Source of the DNA: Ligustrum vulgare
Lineage: Eukaryota; Streptophyta; Magnoliopsida; Lamiales; Oleaceae
Direction: 5' to 3'
Assembly (NCBI GenBank): GCA_963555705.1
Contig: OY743169.1
Location: 10,230,014 to 10,294,013, forward strand
DNA: 64,000 bases
Shown: in pieces, positions 34,429 to 45,985 of the stretch
Layout: every line of letters starts with the position of its first letter
Numbering within the stretch: the stretch's first letter is position 1
Position numbers and translations under genes: made by a program
Notes under the pieces: model-generated
Told to the model about the DNA's origin: nothing
Seen by the model: the letters and a program-made list of their open reading frames with translations, nothing else
The model's database searches: none

Positions 34429-34536
34429 TTAATGTTCAGATAATGCTGCAGAAGCTGCATTGCCGACAGAAGGTGGACACAAACAGACATTGATTGGAAG
34501 GAGGTGCATTCCAAGTCCAGGACATTGAATAAACAT
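34429..34536 (-). pseudogene. Short ORF/exon-like piece
   Basis: The minus-strand frame from ATG at 34536 reads MFIQCPGLGMHLLPINVCLC and then PPSVGNAASAALSEH to a stop. It is only 35 codons, has no known domain, and overlaps another open minus frame. It may be a terminal exon or chance. Confidence 0.22.
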
Positions 34537-35962
34537 GGCACACAAATTATGTCTCTACAATAACAGATGCAAAAGAACTCGGCAAAACTTTATGAACCTA
34601 AAATTCAGACGCGTCAGATATGATAAAGACGTGCCCAACTGCACATTGAAAAATAATTATGCATTTGAATGAAGTACTCTTTCTCACCAATGCATCATAC
34701 AGAAACATGTGCATCAAGACACATAAATCCAAAGCAAACAAGGTATCCAGAAAATAAAATGATAAAATTCAAAGAGAAGTTCTTAATACAGGGATCCAAG
34801 ATTCACGAAATGTCATTTCTCAAGATGCAAGAGTGGCATACATGAATGATTAAAAATGGATGCAACGTGTGCAAAAGTAAGGTTCCATGAGTATAATTTC
34901 TTATTCAACTGGCATAAGTATAAGTTGAATTGGAAATTGAATTTAATAATGACTATATGTAGATCATACCATGATGCAGAAGAATTTTAATTTGTATCTA
35001 AGAGGAGATATAAAGTGGCCAAGTGTTGTGAACCACATCCATCTCTTTTGAAGTTCCCAAATAATTTGAGCCAGCTTTTTCAGATATGTGATTAAAACAT
35101 TAAGGAAAGAATAAAGAACAGATAACTCTAGAGCTCTTAATTAATTTTAACTCAAAGTTCCATCAAGAACGAATTTGCATTCAGATGTACTCTAGAGAAT
35201 TTTGTTAGAGCTCCTTAGTTCCAATGACCTAAATTTTGAATGATATGTCATAAAAAAAAATACAAGGTGAAAATTTTCTGTATCGAGTTAATTGTCAGTA
35301 AAAAGGGGGAAAGTTGAATCACAACTTTTCGTGCTTTCAAGTTTACATGATCAATTAACTGATCCATGCGCTCCAATAATTTTATACTTCAGATTTTTAA
35401 TGCATAAAAACTGCATAAATGAAATAATTTCTTTAGAAATCACTACTTAAACAAATGAAAACATAATATAACGGCTTAAGAATCAATTTCTACATGACAC
35501 ATATTTTAAGGAGACTTTTTCCCCCCTTCTTTCTATTCCATTCTAGAGTCATATAAAAATCAGGAATTTCTTTTGTCTAAAGGAAGTGCAAAAAAAGCCT
35601 ATCTGTGCAATAAATGACCACATCCTAAGCATCAATCAAAAACATACGAGTGTTCAACAATTTGTCTTTAGCACAAGTGAAAACTGTTTGTCAACTTTCC
35701 GGATTACATCATTAACAAAGAATAATAGACCAATTTCAATGCAATTGTAAGAAATATGCTTATGTGATAACTTTCATCACATTGATGAGGGTAAACTGAA
35801 TATGTTTTGGCTTCAGAAGAATCAGTGTTTCTTTTCAATGTCCTAGGAAATGGATATTTACCATGATTAAACATGTTGAATTTTTGAACAATGTAAACAT
35901 AAAATCGAAAATTCAAAATTCAACTCATATACCCCTATATCTATTCGTTTGAATCCAGAAAT
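34537..35962. other. No gene recognised
   Basis: Intergenic- or intron-like. An exon-like minus frame (TLKRNTDSSEAKTYSVYPHQ) at about 35770-35850 follows a TTTCCTAG acceptor-like word, but it is too short to call. Confidence 0.35.
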
Positions 35963-36300
35963 GTAAAATAATGAGAAGCCTAATATCTGCTACTGTAACT
36001 TGCAAACTTTGTAGAGAGAGTCTACACTTCACAATTTTTAAGTCAAGAACTATACACGAGTGAAATTAAATTTGGTAAACCGAGGAATCCCTTAGCTATG
36101 GTGCAAAACAGATTTGGTTTTCTCTTTGATCAGAGATTTCTCTATGAAGAATACGACTCGGAGTTGGCAGAAGGGCGCGGGAGAAGGAGCCCTTGACCCG
36201 CAACAGAAACAGATAAAAATGTTAAATAATGAGAAGCCTAATATCTGCTACTGTAACTTGCAAACTTTGTTGAGAGAGTCTACACTTCACAATTTTTAAG
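35963..36300. repeat. 80-bp direct repeat, spacing about 258 bp
   Basis: GAGAAGCCTAATATCTGCTA through CACTTCACAATTTTTAAG occurs at about 35963-36041 and 36221-36300 with one or two differences. The DNA between is unrelated. Confidence 0.85.
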
Positions 36301-36846
36301 AATTAAATTTGGTAGCATTTGTTTGCAGAAATTCTGACATTTTTACTAAGATCAATCAAATTTCCAATGGAAAAACAAAATGCTCTTTGAATTTTTCAAA
36401 AGAAAAAGGAAAAAGAACGCAACAAAATAAAAAAGAAAGAAAAATAATTACTGGCCACCACAAAATTTCTTTACTAGTAATTGATTGCTTCTTGATAAGT
36501 TGTTTGTGAAACTAGATTAAAAAAGCTCAGAAACTTAAATAATAAACAAACATAAACAAACAGCCACTCAAAATGAGTTAATTTTATCAGAAAATACCAA
36601 TTAGAAATCATCCTATTTCTATATTTTCTTTATGCCTTTTTCTTTAACATCAAACTGTAAAATCAAGCACTTACGAGCAAAGTACAAAAGATTTGTCACT
36701 CAAATAGAATAGTCGTCAACTATCTGGACATTCCATCGCATTCAGCTGAAAACAATCAAATTCAAATCTACAATTGAACCAAATCAATAAAGAGATCCAC
36801 CAGAATAAGATGAAACGCCGTCCGTTATTATGATATAACATTCACC
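36301..36846. other. No gene seen
   Basis: AT-rich with a purine-rich AAAGAAAAAGG stretch near 36400-36450. Nothing else. Confidence 0.4.
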
Positions 36847-37029
36847 GCGGTCTCTAATTCGCTTAGTGCAAGGCGGGAACCTGATTTTCGCCAAAAACAA
36901 CATCAGTTAGTATTTTTATACATATTGAATATTCATATGAGCACGATTTTGGAGCGCAATATTCACGTGATACGACATCACCGGCGACGAAAGTTCCCGA
37001 CCTGCACCAAGCGAATTAGAGACCACCGC
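36847..37029. ncRNA. Long hairpin, possible young MIR-like locus
   Basis: Arms 36847-36892 and 36982-37029 are inverted repeats around a loop of about 89 bases. The best part pairs TCTCTAATTCGCTTAGTGCA on the left with its near-complement on the right; a 30-base stretch has 3 mismatches. The arms are less AT-rich than the surroundings. The same word is also present at 32077-32119. Inverted duplication of a gene piece is one proposed origin of plant MIR genes. Whether this is transcribed or processed cannot be seen here. Alternatively it is simply a rearranged exon duplicate. Confidence 0.4.
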
Positions 37030-37471
37030 AATCAATCAAACCTTTGCTTGTTAGTTGTACACACAGGATTTTACATATATAGCCTCGTGTACTTCTGTAT
37101 CTTGAAATAGATCTGAATGAGGAAGAATATATACATAGAGAGATGGTTTATGCATATTTTTATCTACGTGGAAATTGATAATGAAATTTATCTTCAATAA
37201 AATAATATTTGTCTAATGCATACATTCTTCAAATTAACATCATCTCAAATAATAAATTTTTTAAAATAAATTAAAAATTTTATATTTGTTTAATTACTTT
37301 GTTTAACGCGTTATCAATATCTGAATATAATATTAAATAATTTCTTTTTCACGTCACATCACATAAGCATAAAAATTAATTATTGAAGTTGAAATTTTTA
37401 AATAATTATTTATTTTTCTTTTGTGAGAATGATTTTTTTCATAATTCATAAATTATTAAAAATGCTCTTAA

Positions 37472-37617
37472 CAATAATGCTACAAGTACCGCGAAATTGT
37501 ACCGCGAATTGTACCGCATACTCACACATGGAGGGAAGGGTGAACTAGTCATTTCACTTTCATGTGTCTGTGCGATACATTTTGCGATACGTTTTCGCGG
37601 TAACTTTAGCATTTTTC
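37472..37617. mobile_element. 146-bp MULE-type MITE, 9-bp TSD
   Basis: A perfect 9-bp duplication TGCTCTTAA lies at 37463-37471 and 37618-37626. Termini CAATAATGCTACAAGTACCG and CGGTAACTTTAGCATTTTTC are imperfect inverted repeats. TACCGCGA-like words repeat just inside both ends. The 9-bp duplication points to Mutator-type mobilisation. Confidence 0.75.
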
Positions 37618-37626
37618 TGCTCTTAA

Positions 37627-38244
37627 TGTGCCAACATGAGGAAGAGGAAATAAATAGGTGAAACAGACGTGGAGGATTATGCCACGTACCGACGTTACAA
37701 ACTTAGGAGTAGGATGCTTTCATTGAAGGTCACCTAACTTGTTTATTAGTTTCGTGTTAGTCGCCTAATTTCTATCTATTTCAAAGTATGTTTGGAATTG
37801 TTTATAAAATGTTTAAATGAGTAAATAGTATGAGCATAATAAAAGTGGGTAGTATTTGAGAATTCCTCGAAATATGTGTAATGAGCCATACATTGGTCAA
37901 TTTGATAGTCTGAACTTCAGAAATAGAGTCAATATTGAATTAAAATGTCTTCAATTTTTTATCGGAAAAAATTTGGATGAGGACTGGCTTGAGCTACATG
38001 GATCCACCATTTTAGCTTACGCATATTTTCATTAAAAAATAAATAAAAATCGAATCGTCAATCTTATTTTGCTGATGGAATGCTCAACGTATCGTTTCTT
38101 TGAAACAAATTCACCTGTCATTTTGTCTAATTAGTGGAGAATGAATATTACAAAAGACAATTTAAGGATTATCAATTCACATGTGAGTTTTTAAAGCAAA
38201 AAATAATGGTTTAATGTCGAATTAATGTTACGTCAACAACTAAA
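37627..38244. other. No gene seen
   Basis: AT-rich, no repeats or frames recognised. Confidence 0.4.
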
Positions 38245-38387
38245 ACAATTATTTAACAAAATTATGATAAGTGCACTCATGAACTTATGAAACAATTATA
38301 TTTAACAAAATTATGATAAGGGCACTCATGAACTTATGAAACAATTATTTAACAAAATTATGATAAGTGCAGTGATGAACTTATGAA
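38245..38387. repeat. Tandem repeat, three units of 47-49 bp
   Basis: Units start at 38245, 38292 and 38341 and share TTTAACAAAATTATGATAAG and GAACTTATGAA. Confidence 0.88.
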
Positions 38388-38417
38388 TTGGAAGTTTCAG
38401 AAGTTTTACTCAATTAT

Positions 38418-38828
38418 AAGAATTCGGTGGGTCTTTGAATCTTAAGGTTCAACTAATGCATTATAGTCCACAATTAGGGAGGATTTTTAGGACAAAAATG
38501 ATTGGATGGTTAAAATATAAAAAATAAAAACTAGGTGGCAAACATAAAACAAACTTGCAAATCAAGTGACTTCTCTGCAATTCTTCCACACTTCGTGGTC
38601 GGATTTGAGGTTTGGAAAAGAATTCGTTGGGTCTTTGAATCTTAAGGTTCAACTAATGCATTATAGTCCACAATTAGGGAGGATTTTTTGGACAAAAATG
38701 ATTGGATGGTTAAAATATAAAATATAAAAAATAAAAACTAGGTGGCAAACATAAAACAAACTTGCAAATCAAGTGACTTCTCTGCAGTTCTTCCACACTT
38801 CGTAGTCGGATTTGAGGTTTGGTATTGG
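38418..38828. repeat. About 200-bp tandem duplication
   Basis: Unit 1 38418-38618 and unit 2 38619-38828 are nearly identical, sharing GGGTCTTTGAATCTTAAGGT and ATCAAGTGACTTCTCTGCA. Unit 2 has about 10 extra bases. Recent duplication, no coding. A degenerate MITE-like stretch (TTTTTAATCACAATT) follows at 38850-38950. Confidence 0.9.
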
Positions 38829-38966
38829 AATTGAAATAAGCCCCTGTTTATTTAACCCGTTAATAAACAATTTTTTTATTTTTTCATATTTCTTCGAATT
38901 ATTTTTTAATCACAATTTTTTTAAACAACTTTTTAACACGTTACATGTATAAAATAGTGAAAACTT

Positions 38967-39774
38967 TGTTGGATATTGATTTAATAAATCGAGAAATTGG
39001 TTAAGTATTGAAAACCGACTAAAGTGACTTCGTGTTGACTTTAGCCAAATATTCAAATCCGATCAAATCCGTTTAGGCAAATTAGTTTGTCACTTCGCTG
39101 CTTTCGGGCGCACAAACGAGGATAAAAAATTTCGAAATCATTATCGAATGAATGAGAAATTACAGAAAATGAGATCACACGTCAATCGTTTTTATTAATA
39201 TTCTTGTTTCGCGTAAAGTCATGCAATCGCATTGCTTATAACCATGCAATCGTGTGGTTGTCCGAACATTTGTGTTCTTTGGAACAATTGCATGATTTGG
39301 AAGGGTTACATGGTTTAGCTCCAAACCACTTCATCTACAATTCTTCATAATTTATAAATAGAACCCTTTGGATATCCTATTCTATACACTAATGATATGC
39401 AACATCAGTATCATTCTCTCATTTTCCTTAATCGAAATTTCTTGCATTTCGTTGCATATTTTTTTGATATTCTTGTTCATTTCATTTTTGGAGTACAAAA
39501 GACATAATTCTGGTTCGTTGTGCTTGTATTTTAGAGTGCTACAAACACAAGTAGAAGTCGTCGTATCTTGGGAGTTGATTACCGTAATCCGTAAGTACCG
39601 TTACGGAGCAAATTTGACTTAAAGACAAAGTGTTCAACACTTGCTTTGACTTTGTCGTATTTATTCTCTTTTTCTTTTCTTATTTCCTTGCCGTTACTCC
39701 ATCCATTTGTAAGTACGGATTTCTTATAAATTATTATATTACTTTGGTGTCACTATATACAAAATATTTTAATA
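38967..39774 (+). mobile_element. Solo LTR, Copia-like family 1, second copy
   Basis: Begins TGTTGGATATTGATTTAATA and ends TTTTAATA (the usual CA has mutated). It is flanked by AACTT at 38962-38966 and 39775-39779. It matches the LTR at 28343-29250 but lacks about 110 bp holding the GGGGGC hairpin. TATA-like ATTTATAAATAG lies at about 39350. An AACCATGCAATCGTGTGGTT inverted-repeat word near 39240 matches the palindrome position in copy 1. Confidence 0.82.
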
Positions 39775-39791
39775 AACTTGTACATAAATAA

Positions 39792-39954
39792 GCCTCAATT
39801 TGGTAAATTGTTTATAACAAATTTATAAAAAATATATTTTACAAACCACACAATTCCTCAAATTACTTTTTAATCACACATATTTTCTCTTTCTAATTTT
39901 CAATGATTACTTGTTTACCGAAAAATCATAAACAAACTCTTACCAAATTGAGGC
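39792..39954. mobile_element. Tourist-like MITE, TAA target duplication
   Basis: GCCTCAATTTGGTAA and TTACCAAATTGAGGC are perfect inverted termini, flanked by TAA at 39789-39791 and 39955-39957. At 163 bp it is the clearest member of the family also nested at 4224-4390. The TAA duplication fits PIF/Harbinger MITEs. Confidence 0.85.
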
Positions 39955-39957
39955 TAA

Positions 39958-40156
39958 ATTAAAAACCGCCAAATGAAGCCTATTTGAGGGGTAACTGCAT
40001 ATACTGATGTATAAATAGTTCGGTGGAAGAGCTACAAAGTCAGCACATGCGCGTGGGTTTACAGGGAAAAAGTAGAATTTCAAAATGTATGTCCAATTCC
40101 ACGGACTCGTTAAAATAGAAATATCGAATAGCATGGTATTTTTGTGGTTAGATTTC

Positions 40157-40194
<38 letters not shown>

Positions 40195-40328
40195 GTTCGT
40201 TTGAAATGGATCCAGTTATACAATACAAAATATTCTTTTGTTTGTATATAGAACATCGTATAATGACAATACTTTCTATTTTATTGTTGGAAGTTGAACT
40301 TATTAAACTATTCTTCTATCATTTGATC
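39958..40328. other. No gene; long poly-T tract
   Basis: Holds a poly-T run of about 32 bases at about 40160-40191. No coding. Confidence 0.5.
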
Positions 40329-40338
40329 ATGAATATCT

Positions 40339-40601
40339 GGGACAAGTGTCCTTAGGGTACAACTCAACTGGCAAAAATTGAGGGGATATAATGTCAATTT
40401 CGCTTGCAATTCATAGGGTGGAAAGTTCAAATCTTGACAGCAACGTTTTGAATTTAACTTCTTTGTGAATTTGATTAGTGATCAAACTCTCAGTTCCTAG
40501 TCAATTTCCTAGTCAATTGAGATATATCCCGCAATTTACTTCCTCCACCAAGACTCAGGGCAAGACAGGTGAGGACCCCCAGGTGAGGGCTTCACCTTTT
40601 T
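40339..40601 (+). mobile_element. tRNA-derived SINE-like element
   Basis: GTACAACTCAACTGGC near 40358 resembles an A box and AAAGTTCAAATCTTGAC near 40422 resembles a B box, at tRNA-like spacing for RNA polymerase III. The 3' end is a short T-run. Imperfect duplications ATGAATATCT (40329-40338) and ATGAGTATCT (40602-40611) flank it. A T-run tail recalls Au-type plant SINEs. No ORF is expected; a LINE would have to supply reverse transcriptase. Confidence 0.55.
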
Positions 40602-40898
40602 ATGAGTATCTATGACAAATTTCTTTGAAAACAATTTATTATTAGAATTAAAAAAGGGGCCTAGATGTGAAGTATCCACTGTGAAGCTCTCCACTTTGTT
40701 GAGGTAAATTGTTGATTAATTTTAGCCATCAACAATCTACATCCACATTCTTTAGATTTAAAATATTATCAATCCTCGAGCTATCATTATCAATTTATAG
40801 GGATACTTACATAAAATATCACTCAAATTTTAGTTAAATTTCAAACATTTCATTAAAGTTCAATCATTACACAAAATGTTACTAAAGTTTTAATTGAT

Positions 40899-42519
40899 TA
40901 CTAAAATGTCATTTTGTTGACTTTTCAATCCAAAAATTAACATACTCCATCTGTTCCAATTATATAGGTTGTCTTTCTTTTTTTGTTTGTCTCAATTATA
41001 TATACTTGTTTCTTTATCGAGAAGTATTTATTTTATTTGTTTACCAACGTACCCCTATTTATTACTTTCAATATAATAGTTTTAATATTAAACTAGTAAT
41101 CGCACTCGTGCGATGCACGGAATAAATAATATTTATTGAATAAGTTGTAAAAATACAATGCTCGATAAAAATAACACAATAAAAAAATAATAATAATAAC
41201 TTGCATACACAAATTATGAATAATTTGTAATTTCATTTCTCCCTATAAGATTTCTTACTTTAATGCATAAATTGTATATTCAATATACAATCAAAATATC
41301 AAAAAGAAAAAAAAAAGTTAAGAATTGCATTTATTTTAACAGTTAATTGTTCATTCTCTAGTTTCCTTAGTTTATTTATTCATATAGAATTGATTATTCA
41401 AAAATAATTTTTTTTTTAATGTTCATTCACAACCACTTATTATTTAAAAACTAATTTTTGACAATTCAACATACTACTTTTTAACCACACATTCTAAAAA
41501 AAGAAAATCAATTTTTAACCACTTAGTTGATCGATTTGATAATTATTTTATTTTTTATACTACCTTCTTTCACTTTCAATCACATTTAAAATCATTTCTA
41601 TAGTTTATATCAAATTTACTCATACTCAATGGTTTCAAATACAACGTGACATTTTATTTTTCACAAAGTATTGAAAATGACCATGTTACCCACACACACA
41701 CAAAACTATTTTTTGTGCATGTTAAATAACTGTATGGACTATATTTTATTTTTAAATAGAATAAGTTTGATAAAACCTTATATTTTTATTTTCTATAGAA
41801 TTCAATGAATTGATTGTTAAAGTCTATAGTATATATTTTACAAATTGATGTTATTTTAAATTTATAAAAATTAAAAAATAGATAAATGAACAAAATGAGT
41901 AAATTTATAAAATTAATTTTAAAATTACCAAAGAGTTTATTGAAACCTGAAGTTGTAGAAATTAAAATGATTCAATTGAATTTACTTAGAAAGATCAAAT
42001 ATCTATTATTTCTTTTAATTTGATAAGAAAAAATATTTGAAATTAATCATTTATGTCAAATTGAAGTTAGGTAAGAAATGATAGATATCATTTTATGACT
42101 TAAATGAGATAAATTAAAAATATTGGATATTGAAAAAAGTAAAAAATATAAGTAAAACTTTTATCTTTATTATTTGAGGAATTTTATGAATGATATATTT
42201 AGAGTTTGCTCTCATTTGTTAACTTGTATTGAACTTCTCGTTAAGATCATGAATTTGACACATATATTGCATATTTTTTTACTTCAAAATATTACAATAA
42301 TTATCAAAAGAATAAAAATAATATACTAAAATGTCATTTTGTTGACTTTTTAATCCAAAAATTAATATACTCCATTCGTCCCAATTATATAGGTTGTTTT
42401 TCTTTTTTTTTATTTGTCTCAATTATATATACTTGTTTCTTTATCGAGAAGTATTTATTTTATTTGTTTACCATCGTACCCCTATTTATTACTTTCAATA
42501 TAATAGTTTTAATATTAAA
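40899..42519. repeat. Duplicated MULE-arm/Stowaway segment around a Helitron
   Basis: About 194 bp at 40899-41092 recurs at 42324-42519 (TACTAAAATGTCATTTTGTT through TTTTAATATTAAA). The first copy is cut by the Helitron exactly after ATTAAA. The second continues with TAAGGG, giving the empty A^T site. Confidence 0.8.
41093..42323 (-). mobile_element. Helitron family A, minus strand, 5' truncated
   Basis: The plus strand starts CTAGTAATCGCAC after an A. On the minus strand it ends with a hairpin CCGTGC ATC GCACGA, then GTGCGATTA and CTAG. The interior matches the complement of 8875-8974 plus 16185-17086. The 5' part, about 200 bp judged by that copy, is missing. Confidence 0.7.
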
Positions 42520-42632
42520 TAAGGGTAAGTTAGAAATTTTCTTTACAAAAATTACTTTTTTAATGATATTAAATATGTTTTCTTAATTTGTGTAGAAAGT
42601 CAAACAAGCTTATATACTTGGGACGGATGGAG
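42370..42632. mobile_element. Stowaway-like MITE
   Basis: Ends CTCCATTCGTCCCAATTATA and TATACTTGGGACGGATGGAG are inverted repeats, with TA on both sides (42368-42369 and 42633-42634). These are the classic CTCC-TCCGTCCC termini and TA target of Stowaway (Tc1/mariner) MITEs. A half copy lies at 40945-41092. Confidence 0.88.
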
Positions 42633-43092
42633 TATTTGATTTTGATGTAAAAGTCCTTAATTTTTTTGTTTAAATTAACAATTTTTATTTTTATTTAAAT
42701 GACCAATATATTCTTAATTTTAAATAGAAAATTTTATAATCAAGTCGTAACATTTGCAAAAGTAAAATTAGGTCTGTTCATAACTTTATTTTTTATATTA
42801 GTTAACTAAAATAAGTAGATTATTTTTTTCATTAGCATTTTATTGATCAAATGAATACTATACATATAAATTTGTTTGTATAATTTAAAAATTATTATGA
42901 AATAAAGTAAATTAATATTTGTTTAGAATGTATTTTTTAAAGAAAAATTTTTTTGAAAAGAAAAAAAAAATCATTTTTTTACTTGAATAAATATCTTCAA
43001 AAAATGCAGTGAAAAATATAATTTTTTAACATAATGTGTGTTCGAAAAATTCTTTTAAAATATGAACTTGAAAGTGAAATTTGGGGAAAACG

Positions 43093-43123
<31 letters not shown>

Positions 43124-43467
43124 CCCAATAAATATTAATATAGTAATCCGTAGATTATAAAATAAATAACCACTAATTTTAATTAATTAAATATAAAAAA
43201 TAAAATAAATAACCCTCTATTATCCATTGTATAATCTACGAATTATTTTAAATTTTATCAATTTTACTTTTACAAATGTTGCGATTTAATTGTAAATTTT
43301 CTATTTAAAATTAATAATATATTGATCATTTAAATAAAATGATTACTTTTATTAATTTAGACAAAAAAAAAAAAAAAAAGACTTTTACATCAAAATAAAA
43401 TATTAAAGACCTTTGAGTGTTTTTCCAAACTTTAAGGACTGTTAGCACTAATTTTCGGATAAGAAAG

Positions 43468-44342
43468 TAGGAGTGGACATTATTTCCCAGAATCGATGGA
43501 ACCAGATCGAAATCGATTAGAACCGATCGATTCGGATCGGGTTTGACCAAGGAACAAATCAATTTTGGGACTTCTTGGTCAGAACCGAACAGTTCCAGTC
43601 CGGTTCTCGATCCTTGTATTTTAGAACCGTTGATAATTTGGTTCTTTAGTTGAACTAACTTATTTTTGACACCATTTTTGGTAAATTATTGACACATCAC
43701 GTAAAGGGTGAAACTTGTCATTTATAAGGTTATAATTGATTTCCTTATTTCTTTCCACAAAAGATGGAAGTCATAATTGGATCTTTCTTATTTCTTAATT
43801 CTTTCCACAGAAATCCTCCATGGCTCCATCTTCTCAATTTCTTTTGATTATTTCCTATAAATGAAAAATCTATAATCAGTCGATTACATTTAAATTCATC
43901 TTGAAGTCAGTTGGCTATGCTTAAACAATTGTATAAAGTGAAAATTTAAAAGTTATAAAAGTTTATTCCGAATATGCAAAATTGCAACAGTGTTAAAAAT
44001 ATAATTTTTTTTGTTTTCATATGCAAAGTAACCTATATTATTTGAATATTATTTTTTAACTTGTATGCAATGTTTTTTATTTTCTTTTAATCTTTGTAAA
44101 GTATGTGCAATTTTTCTATATTTTCTCAAAGTAGTGTCAAGGAAATTTTTAATTTTTAGTAATAATGAACATTTTAAATGTTAAGAATCGAATCAGACCG
44201 AACTGGAACCAATTGGTTCGATTCTGGTTTGGTTTCTTTGTCAAATATGGAACCAATGGTTCCATTACTAAGATTCTCATTGGTACTTGGTTTGGTTTGG
44301 TTCCTTTCGAAACCGAACAGAACTGGACCGCGCCCACTCCTA
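43468..44342. mobile_element. Non-autonomous hAT element, 8-bp TSD
   Basis: Starts TAGGAGTGGACATT, ends GCGCCCACTCCTA, with flanks TAAGAAAG (43460-43467) and TGAGAAAG (44343-44350), an 8-bp duplication with one change as in hAT elements. Subterminal GGAACC, AACCGAAC and GGTTCCG words crowd both ends in opposite orientations. The 875-bp interior has no transposase. Confidence 0.8.
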
Positions 44343-44682
44343 TGAGAAAGTGAACAAAGTGCATATAGAGTAATCAATTGAAATTTGAGATGCGGCTTGT
44401 GTAATGATTTAACTTTAGTGGAATATTTGAAATTTAGCTAAAACTTAAGTGACATTTTGTATAATTAACCCTCATCTTATATAATTCGATTCAATAATTC
44501 AAGTTTTAATTTCTCAAAATACATACCAAACACAGACTTTTCTTCGATTCTGAATCAAATAATGTTTGTAGAGTAGATATATTGACAATAATTGAGAATT
44601 TTGACCAGTAGAATGATAAATTTATATTTCTATTATTATATTGGTATAATTCAATGAAAGCATCTTTTTTACTATCGATCTA

Positions 44683-44834
44683 TTTGATGGAGATTAAAAA
44701 TTAATTTTTTATCAAAGTCAAAATCAATAATTAATCATAACTACATTTTTCATGAATTTTCACAATTTTTTAATCATACATTTTCTCAACTTTTATCAAA
44801 ATCTACTAAAAATTTAATTTTAATCTTCAACAAA
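44683..44834. mobile_element. 152-bp MITE-like element
   Basis: TTTGATGGAGATTAAAAATT and the complement of its right end, TTTGTTGAAGATTAAAATTA, are inverted repeats of about 27 bp. No clear target duplication. The centre has the CACAATTTTTTAATCATACA style of the local MITE family. Confidence 0.55.
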
Positions 44835-45985
44835 CTGGACTTAGTTTGTATTGAATGGGTTGTTATATCACTTACATCTACATCAATAAAAGTATTCTGT
44901 CCCATATGCTTTTATTTCCTAACAAATTAACTTTACTTTATTATCAAATCTACTAAACTTCCACTAATTAACTTTGTTTTATAATTAATAACCCTAAAAC
45001 TACGTTAATTAAACTTGGTTGGGAAGGATCCTCAACTACTCAAAGCAATATCACAGATGAACAACTATCATCCATTACTACGAAAGAAAGGGACTTGTTT
45101 TGGAGTGTTACCGACAAAAATTTGACAATGCTATTATTATTATAATAACATAGTTGGGACTTCATTTTTAATTATACATTTTATTAAGGCCATAATTTTT
45201 ATCTATTTTTTAATTATACATTTCTTGAGATTCACTGATATTATAACGAGCGACTGGAATAGCATGGAGCCAGACAGTAAATAAGCCTCCGTTCGGTGGC
45301 TAACTTTAACTTACAGTTTAAATGACAATTTAAACTAAGGCCATAATTCAATTTTTTTCTTCTATTTTTTGCCCTTATAGTGACTACTGACTAGTGGGTA
45401 TCCAATCTTTTTCTCAGTGGTCCAAGATTTATAGACCGTTGACATGTGGCGTTCAATCGATGGAGTTACGTACCCAAAGACAAATTATAGCAAAATAAAT
45501 ATTCATCAATTGCAATTTTTATTTTTATTTTTTCATTTTTGTTCACAAGGATGTTTTTGTATCTCTGGAGTACTATGTTGTATATATTATTCTCCGTTCC
45601 CCAACTCGTTCCAAGCTGACTCCATCTTTTCTCTGTACTAGTGAAGGGCTCTTACGATGTACGAGTATTATCTTAATATCGAATTTATTTGCGTGAACTT
45701 AAATCATAATCGAAATTGAATTTATGAAAATAGCTTACACTAAATGTAAATTGGAACAATATAGGTAAATATTCCTAATTAATTGTGTTATTTGTAATTG
45801 ATACAACTGATAATTCATACAATTAGACAAGGAATATAAATATCACTCCAACAAATGAATTACTACAAGGAAATCATGATTGATAGAGCTACAATTGTGG
45901 ATGAATATCGAAAGAATCAAGACCATGTCCAGCAAATAAAAGTAAGTCACATAGTTGAAAATGACATTTGTTTTCTATATTCATA
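44835..45985. other. No gene seen
   Basis: Contains a TAAGCCTCCGTTCGGTGGC word at 45282, the left end of a Tourist-like MITE without a clear right end. No coding. Confidence 0.4.

Larger units (their letters stand above)
40800..44471. mobile_element. Long-TIR MULE carrying nested elements
   Basis: Left end GGGATACTTACATAAAATAT and the complement of the right end, GGGTTAATTATACAAAATGT, match and continue for well over 100 bp (TAGTTAAATTTCAAACATTT / TAGCTAAATTTCAAATATTC). Flanks TCAATTTATA (40790-40799) and TCATCTTATA (44472-44481) form a 10-bp duplication with two changes. The inverted homology resumes inside, at about 42645-42770 against 43267-43400. The arms are interrupted by Stowaway, Helitron and hAT elements, listed separately. 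No transposase is visible. Without the insertions it would be about 1.1 kb. Confidence 0.78.

Noticed and set aside
44149..44377. Overlapping ORFs of 60-70 codons on both strands
   Set aside because: Located in the subterminal GGAACC-rich inverted sequences of the hAT element.
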